Shown: positions 11,223-23,429 of the stretch, in pieces | Numbering within the stretch: position 1 is the first letter of the stretch | Layout: every line of letters starts with the position of its first letter | Assembly: GCA_032358255.1 (NCBI GenBank) | Contig: JAULBX010019966.1 | Coordinates: forward strand, 17,145-81,144 | Length of the DNA: 64,000 nucleotides | Reading direction: 5' to 3' | DNA from: Heterotrichella gracilis | Taxonomy: Eukaryota; Sar; Xanthophyceae; Tribonematales; Xanthonemataceae | The notes under the pieces: generated by a model | Seen by the model: only the letters and a program-made list of their open reading frames with translations | What the model was told of the DNA's origin: nothing | The model's database searches: none | Program-made: the position numbers and the translations under genes

Positions 11223-14200
11223 TCATCCCGGGAAGTGCGGGTACCTCTCCTCAGGGTACCGCGTCCATGGCAGCTCCCTCCTGTCCAGGTCACGGATGGC
11301 GTACAGGTAGCCCAGTTTGGACAGCGCGTTGCGGCACTCCACGCGGTCATCAAACCAGCCCTGGGGGTGGGGGGTGAGGTGGTGAGGTGGTGATTTGGGG
11401 GGAGGATTGGGGATAACAGGGGATGGGTGCAATGATGGGGTGATGCGAGTGGCGCAGTGGTGGTGACAGGGTGTGCGGATGGCGATGGTGGAGGGTAGAG
11501 ATAACATCACCATCTCCCAAATGAAGCTTGCCAGCCACACTTTCATGCCCCTCTCCCCCCCCCCAAAAAACCAGTGATCTCAACCCTTCCCCCCTCACCT
11601 TCTCCAGGTTCCCCTCCCCGTCATCATACTCCTGGAAGTCCTCGTGCCCCTTGCCCGCAACAACAACCACGTCGCGCGGTTGCGCCATCCCAATTGCGGC
11701 GCGGATGGCAACAAATCGGTCCTCGACAATGTACGTCTTGACCTGCAGAGCGAAGCACACATTATTTGTTGTTATAATGTTGATATTTTTATTTCACAAC
11801 TTATTTATATGGTAAATTGTACGTATAATTACGGCAGAAATGATTATAGTTGTTGTTTGCAAGGTTTGGGAGACAATCAGCATACAACACATAAGATGAG
11901 TCAACGCACTTCAACCCCCACGCACTGCATGCCATACTATGTGCCTGACCCTATGGTATCCCACGCACCTCCGACTGGTACTGGTACACAAACTTCTCAA
12001 ACCACTGCGGCACGCGCGAGATGTCCTGCAGCCATGGCTCCACGCTCCCGCTGTGCCTCTCAAGCACCTCCTCAGGCAGGCCAGCCACCACGTCAGCGAT
12101 GATGTCCTCGGGCTGCTCGAAGCGCGGGTTGTTGTTGCAGATGAAGCGCCAGTCGGCCTGCGGGCGAAGACGGTAGGGGTCAAGAGGGTTGATGGTGGGG
12201 TGCAAGTTGGCGCACAGGGTTGAGACGGGTGTGTTTGTGATGCGGTAGAGTGCGGAGGTGTATTGAGAGCGTAATGGGCGCGTATTGGGAATATTATGAA
12301 GAATAGGTTGGTTGAAGCACCAGTCGGCCTGCGGGCGGGTAATGAGGGGTTGTGGGTGCAGTGTGAAGAGTGTAGAGTGGTGTTGTGTGGTGGTGGGTGG
12401 TGGTGACCATTTTCATCCCCACCCACCTTGTACAGCACCAACCCCCCTTGGCGTACTCCAAGGTAGGTGCGCCTGTCCTTGTTGCGGCCCCCTTCACAGT
12501 CAAAACCCCCCTCCAGATACCTCTCCCCTTCCCTTCACCCGCCATCCCCCCCGCACCTTGTAGTATGCCACCTCCCCCACGTACGCGCGCTTGTCCTTGT
12601 TGCGCCCCCCCTCACACCCAAACACCAGCAGCACCCGCTTGGCACCCGCCTCCTTGATGGCATCCAGCAGCCGAGACAGGGAGTCGGGGGTGCGTGCGCA
12701 GTCCACCACCACACCAAAAGGCTGGCCCTCGTCGATCACCTCGTACCTCCCGGGGACTATTTCCACGGCCTCAATCCCTGCAACAATGGACTGCGGGGAC
12801 GGGGAAGGGTTTCAGGTTGAGGGGTAGGGTTTAGGGTGTTTGTGGTGCAGAAAGAACAATCTCCATTCCTTCCACAATGGAGTGAAGAGGACAGATCGCA
12901 TTGCACAGCGAGAGCATTGCATTAATGTTGACACAGCTTGCAAAGCACATCTCCCAAGAATAGCCTACGATAGACGTTCACCCTGCCCTGCCAAAACCCC
13001 AGGGCTAGGTTCTCACCTTGAGCGGTATGTTTCTTGCAATGCCCACCGCCACCGCCGCCAGCACGTTGTACACGTTGTGGCGGCCCATCAGGGGGGTGAT
13101 GATCTGGGAAAAGGGAGGGAAGCACCGGATTAAGTAAGGGCAATTAGTAGTGCAATTAGATCTGTGTAATTATATCTGTGTAATTAGATCTGTGTAATCA
13201 GATCTGTGTGGTCAGAATTGTGTGATCTATGTGTAATCAGTGCAGATCTGGGCAATTGGCAAAGCAAATCAGGCTGCCCTTCCACGAGGTTGAAAAGGCA
13301 CGAGTCGAAATGGGAACGGTGAGGTGTGTGTCATTTCATAACCACACATACCCTGTCGGGCCATAGTGCACCACTATGAGGCAGTTACGACGATTCCAGA
13401 TTGAACCCCCCAGCACTAATCACACAATTTCACACCCACAAGTCACCTGTAGCCGGCCGTATGGCGTCTTGACCAGTATCTCGGTCTCCCAGATGCTCAT
13501 CTTGACCTTCTCAGCATACACATCAGCGTCCCGGTCAGCCATGCCGTAGGTCACCAGGGGGACTGACACGGTGCGCTTGACCTCGTAGGAGTAGGGGTCT
13601 GCAGGGGTGAACAATGCTCTGTCAGGTGAAAGTCGCTTGCATCTGATGATTTGTTATATTTCAACTTCACTACATCTATTTATACGCTTGATATCTTGCA
13701 GCGCGTGACCTCGTAGGAGCAGCGGTCTGCAGGGGGCCCATGCACTGGTCGATAAGAAACTAAATACGTCTCCTTTCATCTTCAATTTCAAATGCGCTCA
13801 TGATGCAGCACAAGTCAATCGGAGCTTTATTTCCATTATCCAGGTTTTGTGTGTGTGCGAGGCCATTACTTGTGACCTGGTAGGAGTAGAGGTCTGCAAT
13901 GAGGGCGCTGTAAGATCTTGATTCTTTGCAAGGCCATCTCTACCCCTCCACCAACACCCACACCCACCATCAGCGTTCAGCACCGCCCGCTGCCTCTCAG
14001 GATCGGTCAGCCCCTGCATGAGCTGCGCAATTGCCTCCATAGCCGCACCCGCCTCGCCCCCCCGGCCCCCGCTGGCATCCCCATCTTGTTGGATGAGGTT
14101 GGTGAACACAGCCACATCCACATCCACGCTGTCAAGGCTGCGGGGGTGGGGGAGAGGAGGGGTTTAGGGTTTTGGGATCAGGGAAGGGTGTTTAGGGTTT

Positions 14201-17200
14201 TGAGATCAGGGGAGGAGGGTTTAGGTGGGGTGGACACAGCCACATCCACATCCACGTTGTCCAGGCTGCCGGGGTGGGGGAGGGGAAGGGGTTAGTGGGG
14301 GTTTGATGGCGGTTTTGGTACACTGCTGGGTCCTGATGCAGTTGCTGGGCTGAAGTAGGTAGGGTTTGTTGTCAGGAATTTAAAGGGTTTGCAACTTGAG
14401 CCATATAGTGTTTCGGTTTGGGCATAAGGGTTTTAGGACCACAGGCACTTACTTCCCCGCTGCCAGCGCCTGTGGCGTGGCCTCCATGATTGCCCAATCA
14501 GTGCCCCTGTCCGCCAGTGCAGCAAGCACGCGCTGCGCCCCCAGTGCGTCCGGTGTTGAGGGGGGGAATGGGTACTTGCCCATGTAGGGGGACACGTGGA
14601 AGGGGGTGCTGCAGTCCCTGGGGAGGAAACGAGGGGTGCGGGGGGGAGTTGGGATGGCCAGGTAGGGGCGGTGGTGGGGTGGGCGGTGGGCAAGGTGGGT
14701 GGGTGAGTTGAGCGATCCTTCTCTTATGCAGATGGAAAAGCACCTGTCCAGTAAGGGCGCCCCCACAAACCTCCCTCCGCTCTCGAGGCCCTTAACTTTA
14801 GACCCCAAATTTACAGAAACTTGCCTGCCCAGCATGGGGTCCTCCTCCTTGAACTCCTCAACCAGTGCCCTCTCTAAACCCTTAACCCTACTTTGCAAAA
14901 CCCAAAACCCTTACCTGTCCAGGGTAGGACCGGCCTCTTCCGGCTCCCACAGCTCCTTCCCCTCCAGATTTACCCTAAACCCTCAGCTAAACCCCGAAGC
15001 CCCAAACCTAAACCTAAACCCTTACCTGTCCAGAGTAGGGTCATCTTCCTCCGGCTCCCACAGCTCGCCCTCCTCGGTCAATCGGTCCTCGGCAATGCTG
15101 TACTCTATGGTGCCCAGCACACCAACCACCTGCAGATAAAGGGTGGGGGGAGTGGGTGACTGTGGTAATGCGCCATACCAGCGCCGCACATATGATTCAG
15201 AAAGCGCGCACGCAAGTACAGCACTCCCCTCATTCGGGCGCCAAGGCACCAGATCAGCAGCGTACCATACCAAATCTCCCCCCACACCGGACAACCCAGC
15301 ATCCCCCCCAACCCCGTCCACAAACACCGTGCTCACCACTGCCACTCCCTCCCCACACCCAACCCCCACCATCGCCCCACCTTGTTGACCCCATTCAGCC
15401 CCCCCCCCCCCTCCCACCCACCTTGTTGACCTCCTCCAGCACCCCCCGCACCAGCCACCCGGTAGTGGTTTTGCCCAGCGACCCCGCCACCACCACGGTA
15501 GACAGGCGGGTGGATGGGGTTTGGAAGAAAGCAGAGGCCAGGCGGTGCTGGACAGACATCACATCAGGGACCTGTGCAGCGAGATGTGTGTGTGAGGGGT
15601 AAGACTGATAGCTCCTCTGTTATCTAACAGATCTAAGAGATTGCCTTGCCATGTGTTGTTTACGTGCAGAAATGTACAAGGAACATCCAAGCCATTTGCA
15701 CAGCATGAAGTGCGTATGACAAGTGCGTATGCACAATTATTGGCTTGTGAGAGAATTTCACCTGTGGCCCTGCATGGACCACCTCTTTGCTTGTACATAC
15801 CCACATGCAGGCGACCGACGACCCACCTTAACCATGCCCCACACACACATTTATGCCCCCCTACCCACATCCACGCCCTCTCCCCCACCATCACCCCCCT
15901 CACCCGCAGCCACAACCACCATTCCAAACGGCATCTGATACAATCACCAGCCGCACTGGCCGCATGTGGGAGGTTATACCCAAAACACCTGCATGTGAAA
16001 ACCTGCACTCCCCACCCCACCCCACCCGCACCCACCTGCAGCAGCACCGCCCCCTCCGGAGCCTCCACTTGCTCCCCCACATCGTCGTCATCCGCCACCA
16101 CCACCACCGAGGCACCCATGTCAAAGGCGCCCTCAATGGCTGCGGCAGCGGCCCGACCCCGCTCAAAACAGAAGAACAGGTCGCCCGGTAGAACCTGCAT
16201 CAGGGATTTGGATAAATTAAATCCCCTGTAATTCAACTTGATAAGTTAATAACCTGTAATTCAACTTGATGAATTAAATACCCTGTAATTCAACTTGATA
16301 TTTTTGTTCAATTGATATGATCGCCACTCGCAACAAAAGAACAGCCTGGTAGGACCTGCAGCGAGGGTTAGATCCTCTTACTACTCTGTAATTTTGTATG
16401 CAATTCATGAATAAATTGCCCCGGGAATCGCCCTTGCATGTGAACCCTTTTACATAACTTAACTCCATGCACACGATATGAAGCGCCAGCACTCCCTTGC
16501 GACAGCGCACACACCTGCTCCTTGGCGTTTTAAACCCACCAGTAAACCCTAAACATGCGCGCACCAGCTCAACATTGTTTGTGAGGTTGGCGATGGTGAG
16601 TGGCAGCGCTGAGTCAGCAAGGTTTGGCATGTCAGCCAGGCGAAGCAGCTCAGGCCACAGGTAGGAGCGCTCAGGGAGGTCGGGGTACTCGAGCTGCAAC
16701 GGTGAGGGAACACACACGGTGGGGGAACTGGGTAGTTGGTATTTTTGAAAAGAATTCATGTCAGCTAGGCGAAGCAGTTCAAACCACAGGGAGGTGCTTG
16801 GGGCCGTCAGGGAACTCGAGCTGAATGGAGAGAAAACACGCAGTCAGGTGGTGGGATGGCATTTGCTAATAGTTTGGAGGATTTTTGAGGAATTTGGGGG
16901 ACTTGATCATCATCATAGGACCATTGGCAACCCCTGGCAATTTCTGATCCCACAGAGGCAAGCAAAAGCAAGACGCGCTCCACGTGCACAGGAGAAAAAA
17001 ACCACAATTCTGCGATTTTTGCGATTTTTGCATACAGAACAGTCAGGCCAACTACTAGGGTTTCATGTTTAGGGTTTTGGGCTTAGGGTTTTGCTTACCG
17101 GCTCCAGCTCCTCCTCCTCTTCCTCCACTTCTTCCTCCTCTTCATCTTCATCCCCTTGATCAAGCTGCTCAAACTTCTCCAAAAATGCAGCCGGGTCATC

Positions 17201-18324
17201 TGGGACCAGGGCAAGGTGTTAGGGGTTAGGGTAAGAGGATAATGTACCATGCAAAACGTCGGCCGTGCACGGCCATAACATATTGATAGGACACGGCCAA
17301 AGATGTGCGAGGATGCGTTGTGATGCAGCCTGTCTTTTGACGTGATGTGGCAAGGAGGGTTGTGGCAACTTGGTATATGGTGAGGTGACGCATGGAAAGG
17401 GGCATGATAGGGGGAGGCCCACTCGTGCAGCTTTGACGGGGGTTCAGGCATGACAGGCAGCAGTTCATTTGCAGTCCTTAATTGAGTGCAGGCTGCTTGT
17501 GTTGCTGAATGCATGCTTGGCGATGCGCCGGCTGGCGGCTGGTGTGGATGCACGAGGGATGCAATGCATGGGCGATACGCCTAAATTTCAATGTCAATGC
17601 ATTGGACCACATGCTTCACTACCACTCCATGGTTAAGGGTACCCAAGTACCAAGATTCACAACTCAGGGAATTGCAAATAAACCCCTGACCTCCTTGCTC
17701 ATCCACCCAACACTTACCCCGCATCGCTTTGCCCTTCTTGGCAGGTGGAGCCCCAGCAATGATGGCATCCAGGTCAACGATGTCGTCCTCATCGTCCACC
17801 TCTGCCCCCTCCTCCTCCTCTTCTTCCTCCTCCTCATCCCCTAGGAGAACCCTACCCCGCCGTTGTCGCCTGGGCAACAACGAGTCGTCGTCGTCCACCT
17901 GGGTCTCGTCAATCCCATCAATCTCGTCCTCCACATCCGCCTCATCGGCCAACATGGTCTCCTTATCAGGGTCAATGTCGTCCACTACGTCCTCCTCTTC
18001 AACCTCGTCGGCTGCATCCGCTACATCGTCGTCCTCCTCGTCGTCTTGAAGGAACATCTCCTCTTCATCGGCATCCTTTCGCCGCTTGGCCCGCAGGGCC
18101 CACCGCCGCGGATGGAGTAAACTGACGCTGCCATGGGAAAGGGCTGTAGAGGTATATCCAGTAACTGGCTGCCGGTGTGCTGTCAAGTGTCGCTGTGCTG
18201 AAACAGTTGGGTGGGCTGCTGCTGTGGTACAGTGGTGGTGAGGCCTGGCTAACCGCATGCTGCACTGCATGGTTATGTGGTGGCCTCCACGGGTCTGGCA
18301 CCCTGCGACCGCCCCGCTCTGCAT
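11223..18324 (-). CDS. MURE: MurE-like Mur ligase (plastid, PAP11-type)
   Basis: Fourteen exons join in phase: 17718-18324, 17099-17199, 16565-16693, 16036-16194, 15422-15571, 15026-15129, 14453-14617, 13968-14137, 13447-13598, 13017-13103, 12557-12790, 11969-12157, 11599-11742 and 11223-11360, giving about 840 residues. The N-terminus is rich in Arg, Ser, Thr and His like a transit peptide, followed by a long Asp/Glu tract. The Mur ligase core follows: NNVELVLPGDLFFCF, a P-loop GSLGKTTT, VAVFTNL, GRHNVYNVLAA, FGVVVDCARTPDS, NNNPRFEQP, VVVVAGKGHEDFQ and WFDDRVECRNAL. MurE adds diaminopimelate or lysine to the peptidoglycan precursor; in seed plants the homologue PAP11 is part of plastid RNA polymerase. 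Several catalytic motifs are altered here (see findings), so a structural plastid role is plausible. The exact ATG is uncertain among several in the first exon. Confidence 0.9.
12317..12340 (-). repeat. Decoy of MurE exon 12 start
   Basis: About 20 nt matching the acceptor and first bases of exon 11969-12157 are repeated about 165 nt upstream of that exon. Confidence 0.5.
13707..13899 (-). repeat. Two decoys of MurE exon 9 start
   Basis: The acceptor and first 20-odd nt of exon 13447-13598 (encoding DPYSYEV) recur at 13707-13733 and again at 13873-13899 with a few mismatches, both inside the preceding intron. Confidence 0.7.
14231..14280 (-). repeat. Decoy of MurE exon 8 start
   Basis: About 45 nt matching the acceptor and start of exon 13968-14137 (region encoding SVDVDVAVF) recur in the intron upstream, next to TTTAGGG-like tracts. 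Confidence 0.75.
14908..14967 (-). repeat. Decoy of MurE exon 6 end with donor
   Basis: The last about 50 nt of exon 15026-15129 together with its donor GTAAGG are repeated about 110 nt downstream in the intron, with substitutions that spoil the frame. Confidence 0.75.
16325..16362 (-). repeat. Decoy of MurE exon 4 start
   Basis: Acceptor plus about 30 nt resembling the start of exon 16036-16194 (VLPGDLFFCF) lie in the upstream intron. Confidence 0.6.
16755..16825 (-). repeat. Decoy of MurE exon 3 start
   Basis: A decayed copy of the acceptor and first about 65 nt of exon 16565-16693 (LEYPDLPERSYLW) sits about 100 nt upstream of the real exon. Confidence 0.75.
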
Positions 18325-18982
18325 TGCCCCTTCACCTACTCATTGCACCCACTGGTTGCTGCCCAGGAAGAGACAGCCCAGGAAAAGACAGTGGCGTGGT
18401 GTGGTCCCCGGTGGCTAGGTATAAGCAATGGGTATTGCATGCATATGCTTTACTATCTCTAACAGCCCGTGCGACTAGGAAACTGTAGAAGGAGTGGGTT
18501 TTGAAGACAACAGGCTTACAACATGCTCTGGTGGTGCTTTCACCGGCACGGTGTGCGTGTGTTCACAAACGGAAGCACAGTACTGGCTGCGCCGAGGCCG
18601 CCGGGCCTGCCGGGCCCGCCGGGCGCGCAGTTTTTCTGGCCTCGCTGTCGACTTCAGAGGGCTACAACTTGTAGTACAAGTTCCTTTGTGCCACACAACA
18701 AGCGCAACTACAGCCCAATTGCTTGCCTGCTTAGGTTTCGTGGCTTGTATTTAGTACACTCGTTGCTTCATCTACCAACTGTCACTGGCCAACCCCTTGT
18801 TGCACGGAAGGTCACAAAGTGCACGCAGCCCTTGCGTTCGCTGTGGCCTGGTGCCTCTGTTGGCAGCGTCTCACACGTTTTCTGATATATTTTTATCTTA
18901 CCGTAACAAGCAACGTTGCTCCCGTACCACGCACAACCTATTCCCGCCACACATGCAATGCATGCATATTGAGGCTCCGGCC
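18325..18982. promoter_or_regulatory. Divergent intergenic region, MurE-like / EngB
   Basis: This roughly 660 nt stretch separates the start codons of two plastid-related genes read outward from it, so it should contain both promoters. An AT-rich patch near 18884-18900 lies about 90 nt before the EngB start. No defined promoter element can be assigned. Confidence 0.45.
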
Positions 18983-21586
18983 ATGGCGGCAAGCCTGGGC
19001 AAAACCCTGGGCAAAACCCTCCTGAGGGCCAGCATGTGCTCCTGCAAACTCGCCAAACCCTCCACCATCAAGCACACGCCGCACAGCCTACCCCACCAAG
19101 CCTTTTCAACCTCCCCAGCCCGCGCCTTCCCTCGACGAAACACCATCGCACCAGCCATCAAGTTCACCCCACCGCAGCCCTCCCCAACCCCAGCAACCCA
19201 AGACGACTTCAAAGCGGCAGCTGACGAGTTCGACGAGTTCGAAGCCATAGAGCGGGGGTCTAAGGAGGTGCTCATCGAGCTCCCACCAGCAAAGAATGTC
19301 AGGGTGAAGACGGCAGAGTTTGTGAAGAGCAGCCCCAGCCTCAAGCTTTGCCCGCCGCCCACCTATCCGGAGTTTGCGGTGATAGGGCGGTCCAACGTGG
19401 GCAAGTCGTCGCTGGTCAACATGCTGACGGGCAGGAAGCAGCTGGCGCTGGTGTCCAAAACCCCAGGTAAGGGTTTGCACGTTCGCCCTGGAAAAACCCT
19501 CCACGCACCCTTACCAGGTAGGCCCTGCTACACGCCGGTGGACAGGGTTAGAAGGGGCATCTGGGCAGGAGCCTCGCATACTGCACACCTCCACTCCTGT
19601 GTATGATTAGGATCACGTTGCGGGTAGGTGTCGGCAGAGTGACTTGTGCAATTACAGCCCTGACTACACCCCCAACCCCCCACCCCCACATCACAGGCAA
19701 GACGCGTCTGATCAACCACTTCCTCATTAACGACAGCTGGTACCTGGTGGACCTGCCTGGATACGGGTGAGGACCCTAGGCTAGGGTTTGAGGTGGTGGT
19801 GGAGAACCCTAAGCTAGGGGTTGTACCCTGGTGGACATGCCCGGATACGGGTGAGGGACATAGCTAGGGTTTGCGGGGGATACCCTAGGGTGTAGGGTAT
19901 AGAGTTGAGGACCCTTTGCTAAGGTTGGTGGTGGGGACCCAACCTAGGGTTGTAACCTGGTGAACCTGTCGGGATACCGGTGGTTAAACCATAAGTAACA
20001 AATTGAAGCAAGCATTGTGTGTAGTATCGTACCCTCTTCATCTTGTCCTTTGATTCCCAGGAAGGGGGCAGCATCTTACGTGGTTTAGGAGGGCCCAGAA
20101 TCGTAGGTTAATGTAAGAATAGTGATGCAAGGCCCGCCGCAGTCCGAGGAGGCACCGCTCCAATGCAACCGTCTCCTCCCCTCCCGTCTGAACCCTTCAC
20201 CCCCCATCCCGCCTCACCTCCCGTCTCAACCCTTGACCGCGTACCCCGCCTGTGCAGCTACGCCAAGTTCTCCAAGGACAAGGTGCAGGAGTGGAACCAG
20301 TTCACGCGCGACTACTTCCTCAACAGGGAGACCCTGGCCAACGTGCTGCTGCTGGTGGACGCGTCGGTGCCGCCGCAGGTGGGTGGGTGTAGGGTTTGGG
20401 GTATCGGGCAGTAGTGCCTGGCCAATGTGCTGCTGCTGGTGGATGCATCGGTGCCGTCCCAGGTGGTTGGGTTTAGGGTTTAGAGTTTCGGGTAATAATG
20501 CCTGGACATACATATGGGGTGGATGGTGGGGGAGGGGAGGTTGCAGGGGGCGTGATGGGCGCGTCGGTGCCGCCGCAGTTGGGTGGGATGGTCGGTGGGT
20601 GGGATGGCAGGTGGGTGGGAGGGTGGAGGTGGATGGTGGGGGGAGGGGGGAGTGCAGGGGGCATGGTGGACGCGGTGGTGCCGCTGCAGGTGGGTGAAGG
20701 TGGATGGCGGGGAAGGTGACATTGCAGGGGGCGTGGGAAGAAGCTCGTGGGCATCGTGGGCAAACCCTACACCCTAATCTCAAAACCCTAACAAAAACCC
20801 TGCTTCCCCGCAGCCGCTCGACCTGTACAGCACTGTGTGGTTAGCCACTCCGACGTGCCCTTCCCCATCGTGTACACCAAGGTGGACAAGGGGGTACAGG
20901 GCGCGAGGAGCGTGGCAAAACCCCAAACTGTGCACTCTTACACCCTGATCCTTAAAGCATAAACTATTAACCAAGGGTTTCCTACCTTGCAGCCGCTGGA
21001 CCTGTACAGCGCCGTGTGGCTGGCCGACTCCGACGTGCCCTTCACCATCGTGTACACCAAGGTGGATAAGCGCAAGAAGCGCCTGGCGGGCGTGGTGGAC
21101 AACATGGCTGCCTTTGAAGATGAGCTGCGCAAGGCAGGGTTTGACCACATACCCGCCACGCTGCAGACCAGCTCCAATACCGGGGCGGGCAAGGCGGAGC
21201 TGCTCATGCATGTGGCGCAGGTGGGCTGGGGGTTTGGGTGGTGGGTGGGGAGTGAAACATATATGTGAAGGGAAGAGCGCAAAAGCTATCATTGTGTTTC
21301 TTCCGCACGTCATTCATTTTTAACAAATGCATTGTGATTTATGTGTAATTTTCTTGATGAAAATACTGGGGCGGGCAAGGCAAAGCTGCGCATGCATGTG
21401 GTGCAGGTGGGGTGGGGTTTTGAGGGAAGGATTGGGGTACGCCTGCAGGCGTTTTGTCAAGACAAACCCTAACCCCCAAACCCTTAATACCCTTAATAAT
21501 AACCCTAAACGTTAAACCCTAAACCATGCCTGGGCCTGGTGCAGGTGCGCGAGTTCTTTGTCAAGACAAACCGCCTGACGCTATGA
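18983..21586 (+). CDS. engB: EngB/YihA-type ribosome biogenesis GTPase, organelle-targeted
   Basis: Five exons (18983-19466, 19697-19766, 20258-20378, 20993-21220, 21545-21586) sum to 945 nt and encode 314 residues. The TrmE-Era-EngA-EngB GTPase motifs are complete: G1 GRSNVGKSS at 135-143, the SKTPGKT region, G3 DLPGYG at 180-185, G4 TKVDK at 247-251 and a G5-like TSSNTG. EngB binds GTP and helps assemble the large ribosomal subunit in bacteria and organelles. The N-terminal about 60 residues are rich in Ser, Thr, Arg and Lys with almost no acid, as in a transit peptide, so chloroplast or mitochondrial import is inferred. The start ATG lies in GCCATGGCG. A decayed copy of the first half of exon 4 lies at 20814-20905, and further decoys follow exons 2, 3 and 4. 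Confidence 0.93.
19823..19982 (+). repeat. Two decoys of EngB exon 2 end
   Basis: The exon end coding for YLVDLPGYG with its donor is repeated at 19823-19860 and, more decayed, at 19952-19982, each followed by the same CTAGGGTTT-type intron sequence. The pattern shows a tandem duplication that includes exon edge, donor and intron. Confidence 0.8.
20413..20696 (+). repeat. Three decoys of EngB exon 3 end
   Basis: The end of exon 20258-20378 (coding [11 protein letters not shown]) is copied at 20413-20470, and shorter pieces (GCGTCGGTGCCGCCGCAG-like) recur at about 20555-20588 and 20663-20696, all within the next intron. Confidence 0.75.
20814..20905 (+). repeat. Ghost of EngB exon 4
   Basis: About 90 nt after a good acceptor closely match the start of exon 20993-21220 (PLDLYS...) but with a one-base loss around GTGGTTAGCC that shifts the frame and removes LADSD. 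The downstream copy keeps the full GTPase frame, so this one is dead, though its acceptor could still mislead splicing. Confidence 0.85.
21360..21525 (+). repeat. Decoys of EngB exon 4 end and exon 5, with telomere-like tract
   Basis: 21360-21415 copies the end of exon 4 ([13 protein letters not shown] region with donor), 21446-21470 copies part of the last exon (FVKTN region), and 21470-21525 is rich in CCCTAA units. Confidence 0.7.
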
Positions 21587-23429
21587 GGGGAGTGGAGAAC
21601 CCAGAGACCCACAATGAGCAAGGAAACACATGGCCACCTGTGCAGCTGCAGCACCAGCCTATGCAGCTTCAGCAGCAGCGTATTCAGCATGGATCTCCGT
21701 TGGGTCTCAATACCACCTTGAGCACCAACCCATGTGTGAGGGTGGACTCAGGGTTCAGGGTCCAGGGTTCTAGGGGTGGACCATGGTTTCAGGTGGACAG
21801 CCCAAGGGGCCAGCGTCAGGATCAGCCCACGTTGTTTACGCACAGGGATCGACCCGTGCGGGAGCAACGTGAGCTGTTTCTAATGCTGTCCCCTTAGGTG
21901 GTCACTTGGACCACGCAGGTCCAACCCTAAAACCCTAAAACAGAGTCCACGTCAGCACTCGCACCTCTCCACGTGGTGCATTTCGTGGGCGCACATGAAA
22001 GATATGGCTGGCTTAGGCGGGCCCTACCATGGTTGGTATGAAGGGCTATGTGAGGGCGCTTTGCTGGAGGCTAAGGATGGACCGTTTTTTCTTGTAAAAT
22101 TTTACTGCTGGCAACGATACTGCAACGTAAGTGCAACAAGCATTTTTCTAGGGGCAGCAAGTTGTTGCTCTGGGCATGGTGGTGTCGCCTTGGCTTATGT
22201 GTTTCATGCTGAACAATACAACCTGACCTTGCTATACAATCAGGGCTTATATCGTAGTTATATAAGGACATTATGGTTTCATTGAACAAGAATGGATGTA
22301 GGTGCGCATGCTTGGCAGAACAACTGGGCGACCGGCCAGGGCACCCACAGCAGTTGTTGTTGGCGAAGGCCGCCAGCAGTCACTCTCACCAAGAGGGAAG
22401 ATGCGGCAATTATAAGATATTATAAGATAATTGTCACGATGATCCGAAGTTATTGACCAAGGGCCCTGTGGAAACTTGTAGTTGGTCTGGCAGAACAGCC
22501 ACCTGCAAGCTGGCTGATGTACAGCTCGTTGCAGGTACTAAAAGCCGGCATGCACACATGCCATTGTGGGCGAATTGGGGGCGAAAGTCATCATGCAGGC
22601 GCATGTTTGTCGCAATAGCGTGAAAGAATTCCTTTGCGCAGCGTTTACAACCAACAACCGTGTCCAGGCTCCCGTTTGGGCACCTCGGCTACACGTGTCC
22701 GTGACGCCAGTGGGAGGCGAGGCCGCGGTGCGACTGCGGTGGGTGCCGCCGGCTGCGGGCCCCGCCAATGCCTTGCCACCTGTCGGGTCAAGGGGCGAAC
22801 TGCAATCCACCCGGCCACTGCCTTGCAGAACTAGCGTCAAGTGCAGTGCTATATCAGCTTCAACCATGCCACAACGCAAGGCAAGCACGGCAGAATACGG
22901 CAATTGCACTCCCTTGGCACTGTTTACAACATGTTAACAAACGTTTGCATGCATGCATGACCGCCCACTTGCCTCACACTGCTCTTGCAGCGAGCACATA
23001 AGCATATAAAGGCCGCTTATACAGTACTTCTTCGTTGCACCTGTACATCATAGCGACGGCATCCCTGAAGTTTCCCTATGGTGGTCCATTGGGTGTTCCC
23101 GGCATGGATGGCACTCTGCGTACTGTTTGCAATTGCTCCCCAGGCAAGTCCACGGTGCACCACCAGCGCTCACTTATAGAGGCGGCATGCATGACGGAAG
23201 TCAAACTGTATTGCGCTTGAACCGTATGCCAGAACCCTTTTGCTCGCTGCGGTTGAAGGTGGAACGCCTGTCCAGGCGAAAAGCCAACCCGTTGCGCTAG
23301 ACATGCCGAGGCCAGCTTGCACCCACATCCAAACACGTAACAAGGAGTGCTAGATCGCCCCGTATAGCCGCCACACAAAACCTAAGGGCACCCAGCACCC
23401 TCACCACGCTCGCTCTGTCAACGTTGCAG
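21587..23429. other. Intergenic region between EngB and chitinase
   Basis: EngB 3' UTR and the unlocated 5' part of the chitinase gene (signal-peptide exon) should lie here. An open frame at 22566-22937 has Ala/Pro-rich composition but no supported splice sites or family match. Nothing firm is called. Confidence 0.5.

Noticed and set aside
17729-18049. Plus-strand Ser-rich frame opposite the MurE first exon
   Set aside because: It is the antisense of the Asp/Glu codons (GAC/GAG give TCG/CTC); no start context or splice support.
20226-20783. Minus-strand Pro/His-rich frame of 185 residues
   Set aside because: It runs across duplicated intron sequence of EngB and is explained by G-rich repeat units read in antisense.
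20814-20905. Alternative cassette exon for EngB
   Set aside because: A one-base loss breaks the frame before the G4 motif, so it cannot substitute for exon 4.
22566-22937. Plus-strand frame of 123 residues
   Set aside because: No family resemblance, repeat-like composition and no splice link to the chitinase; kept only as a possible upstream exon area.
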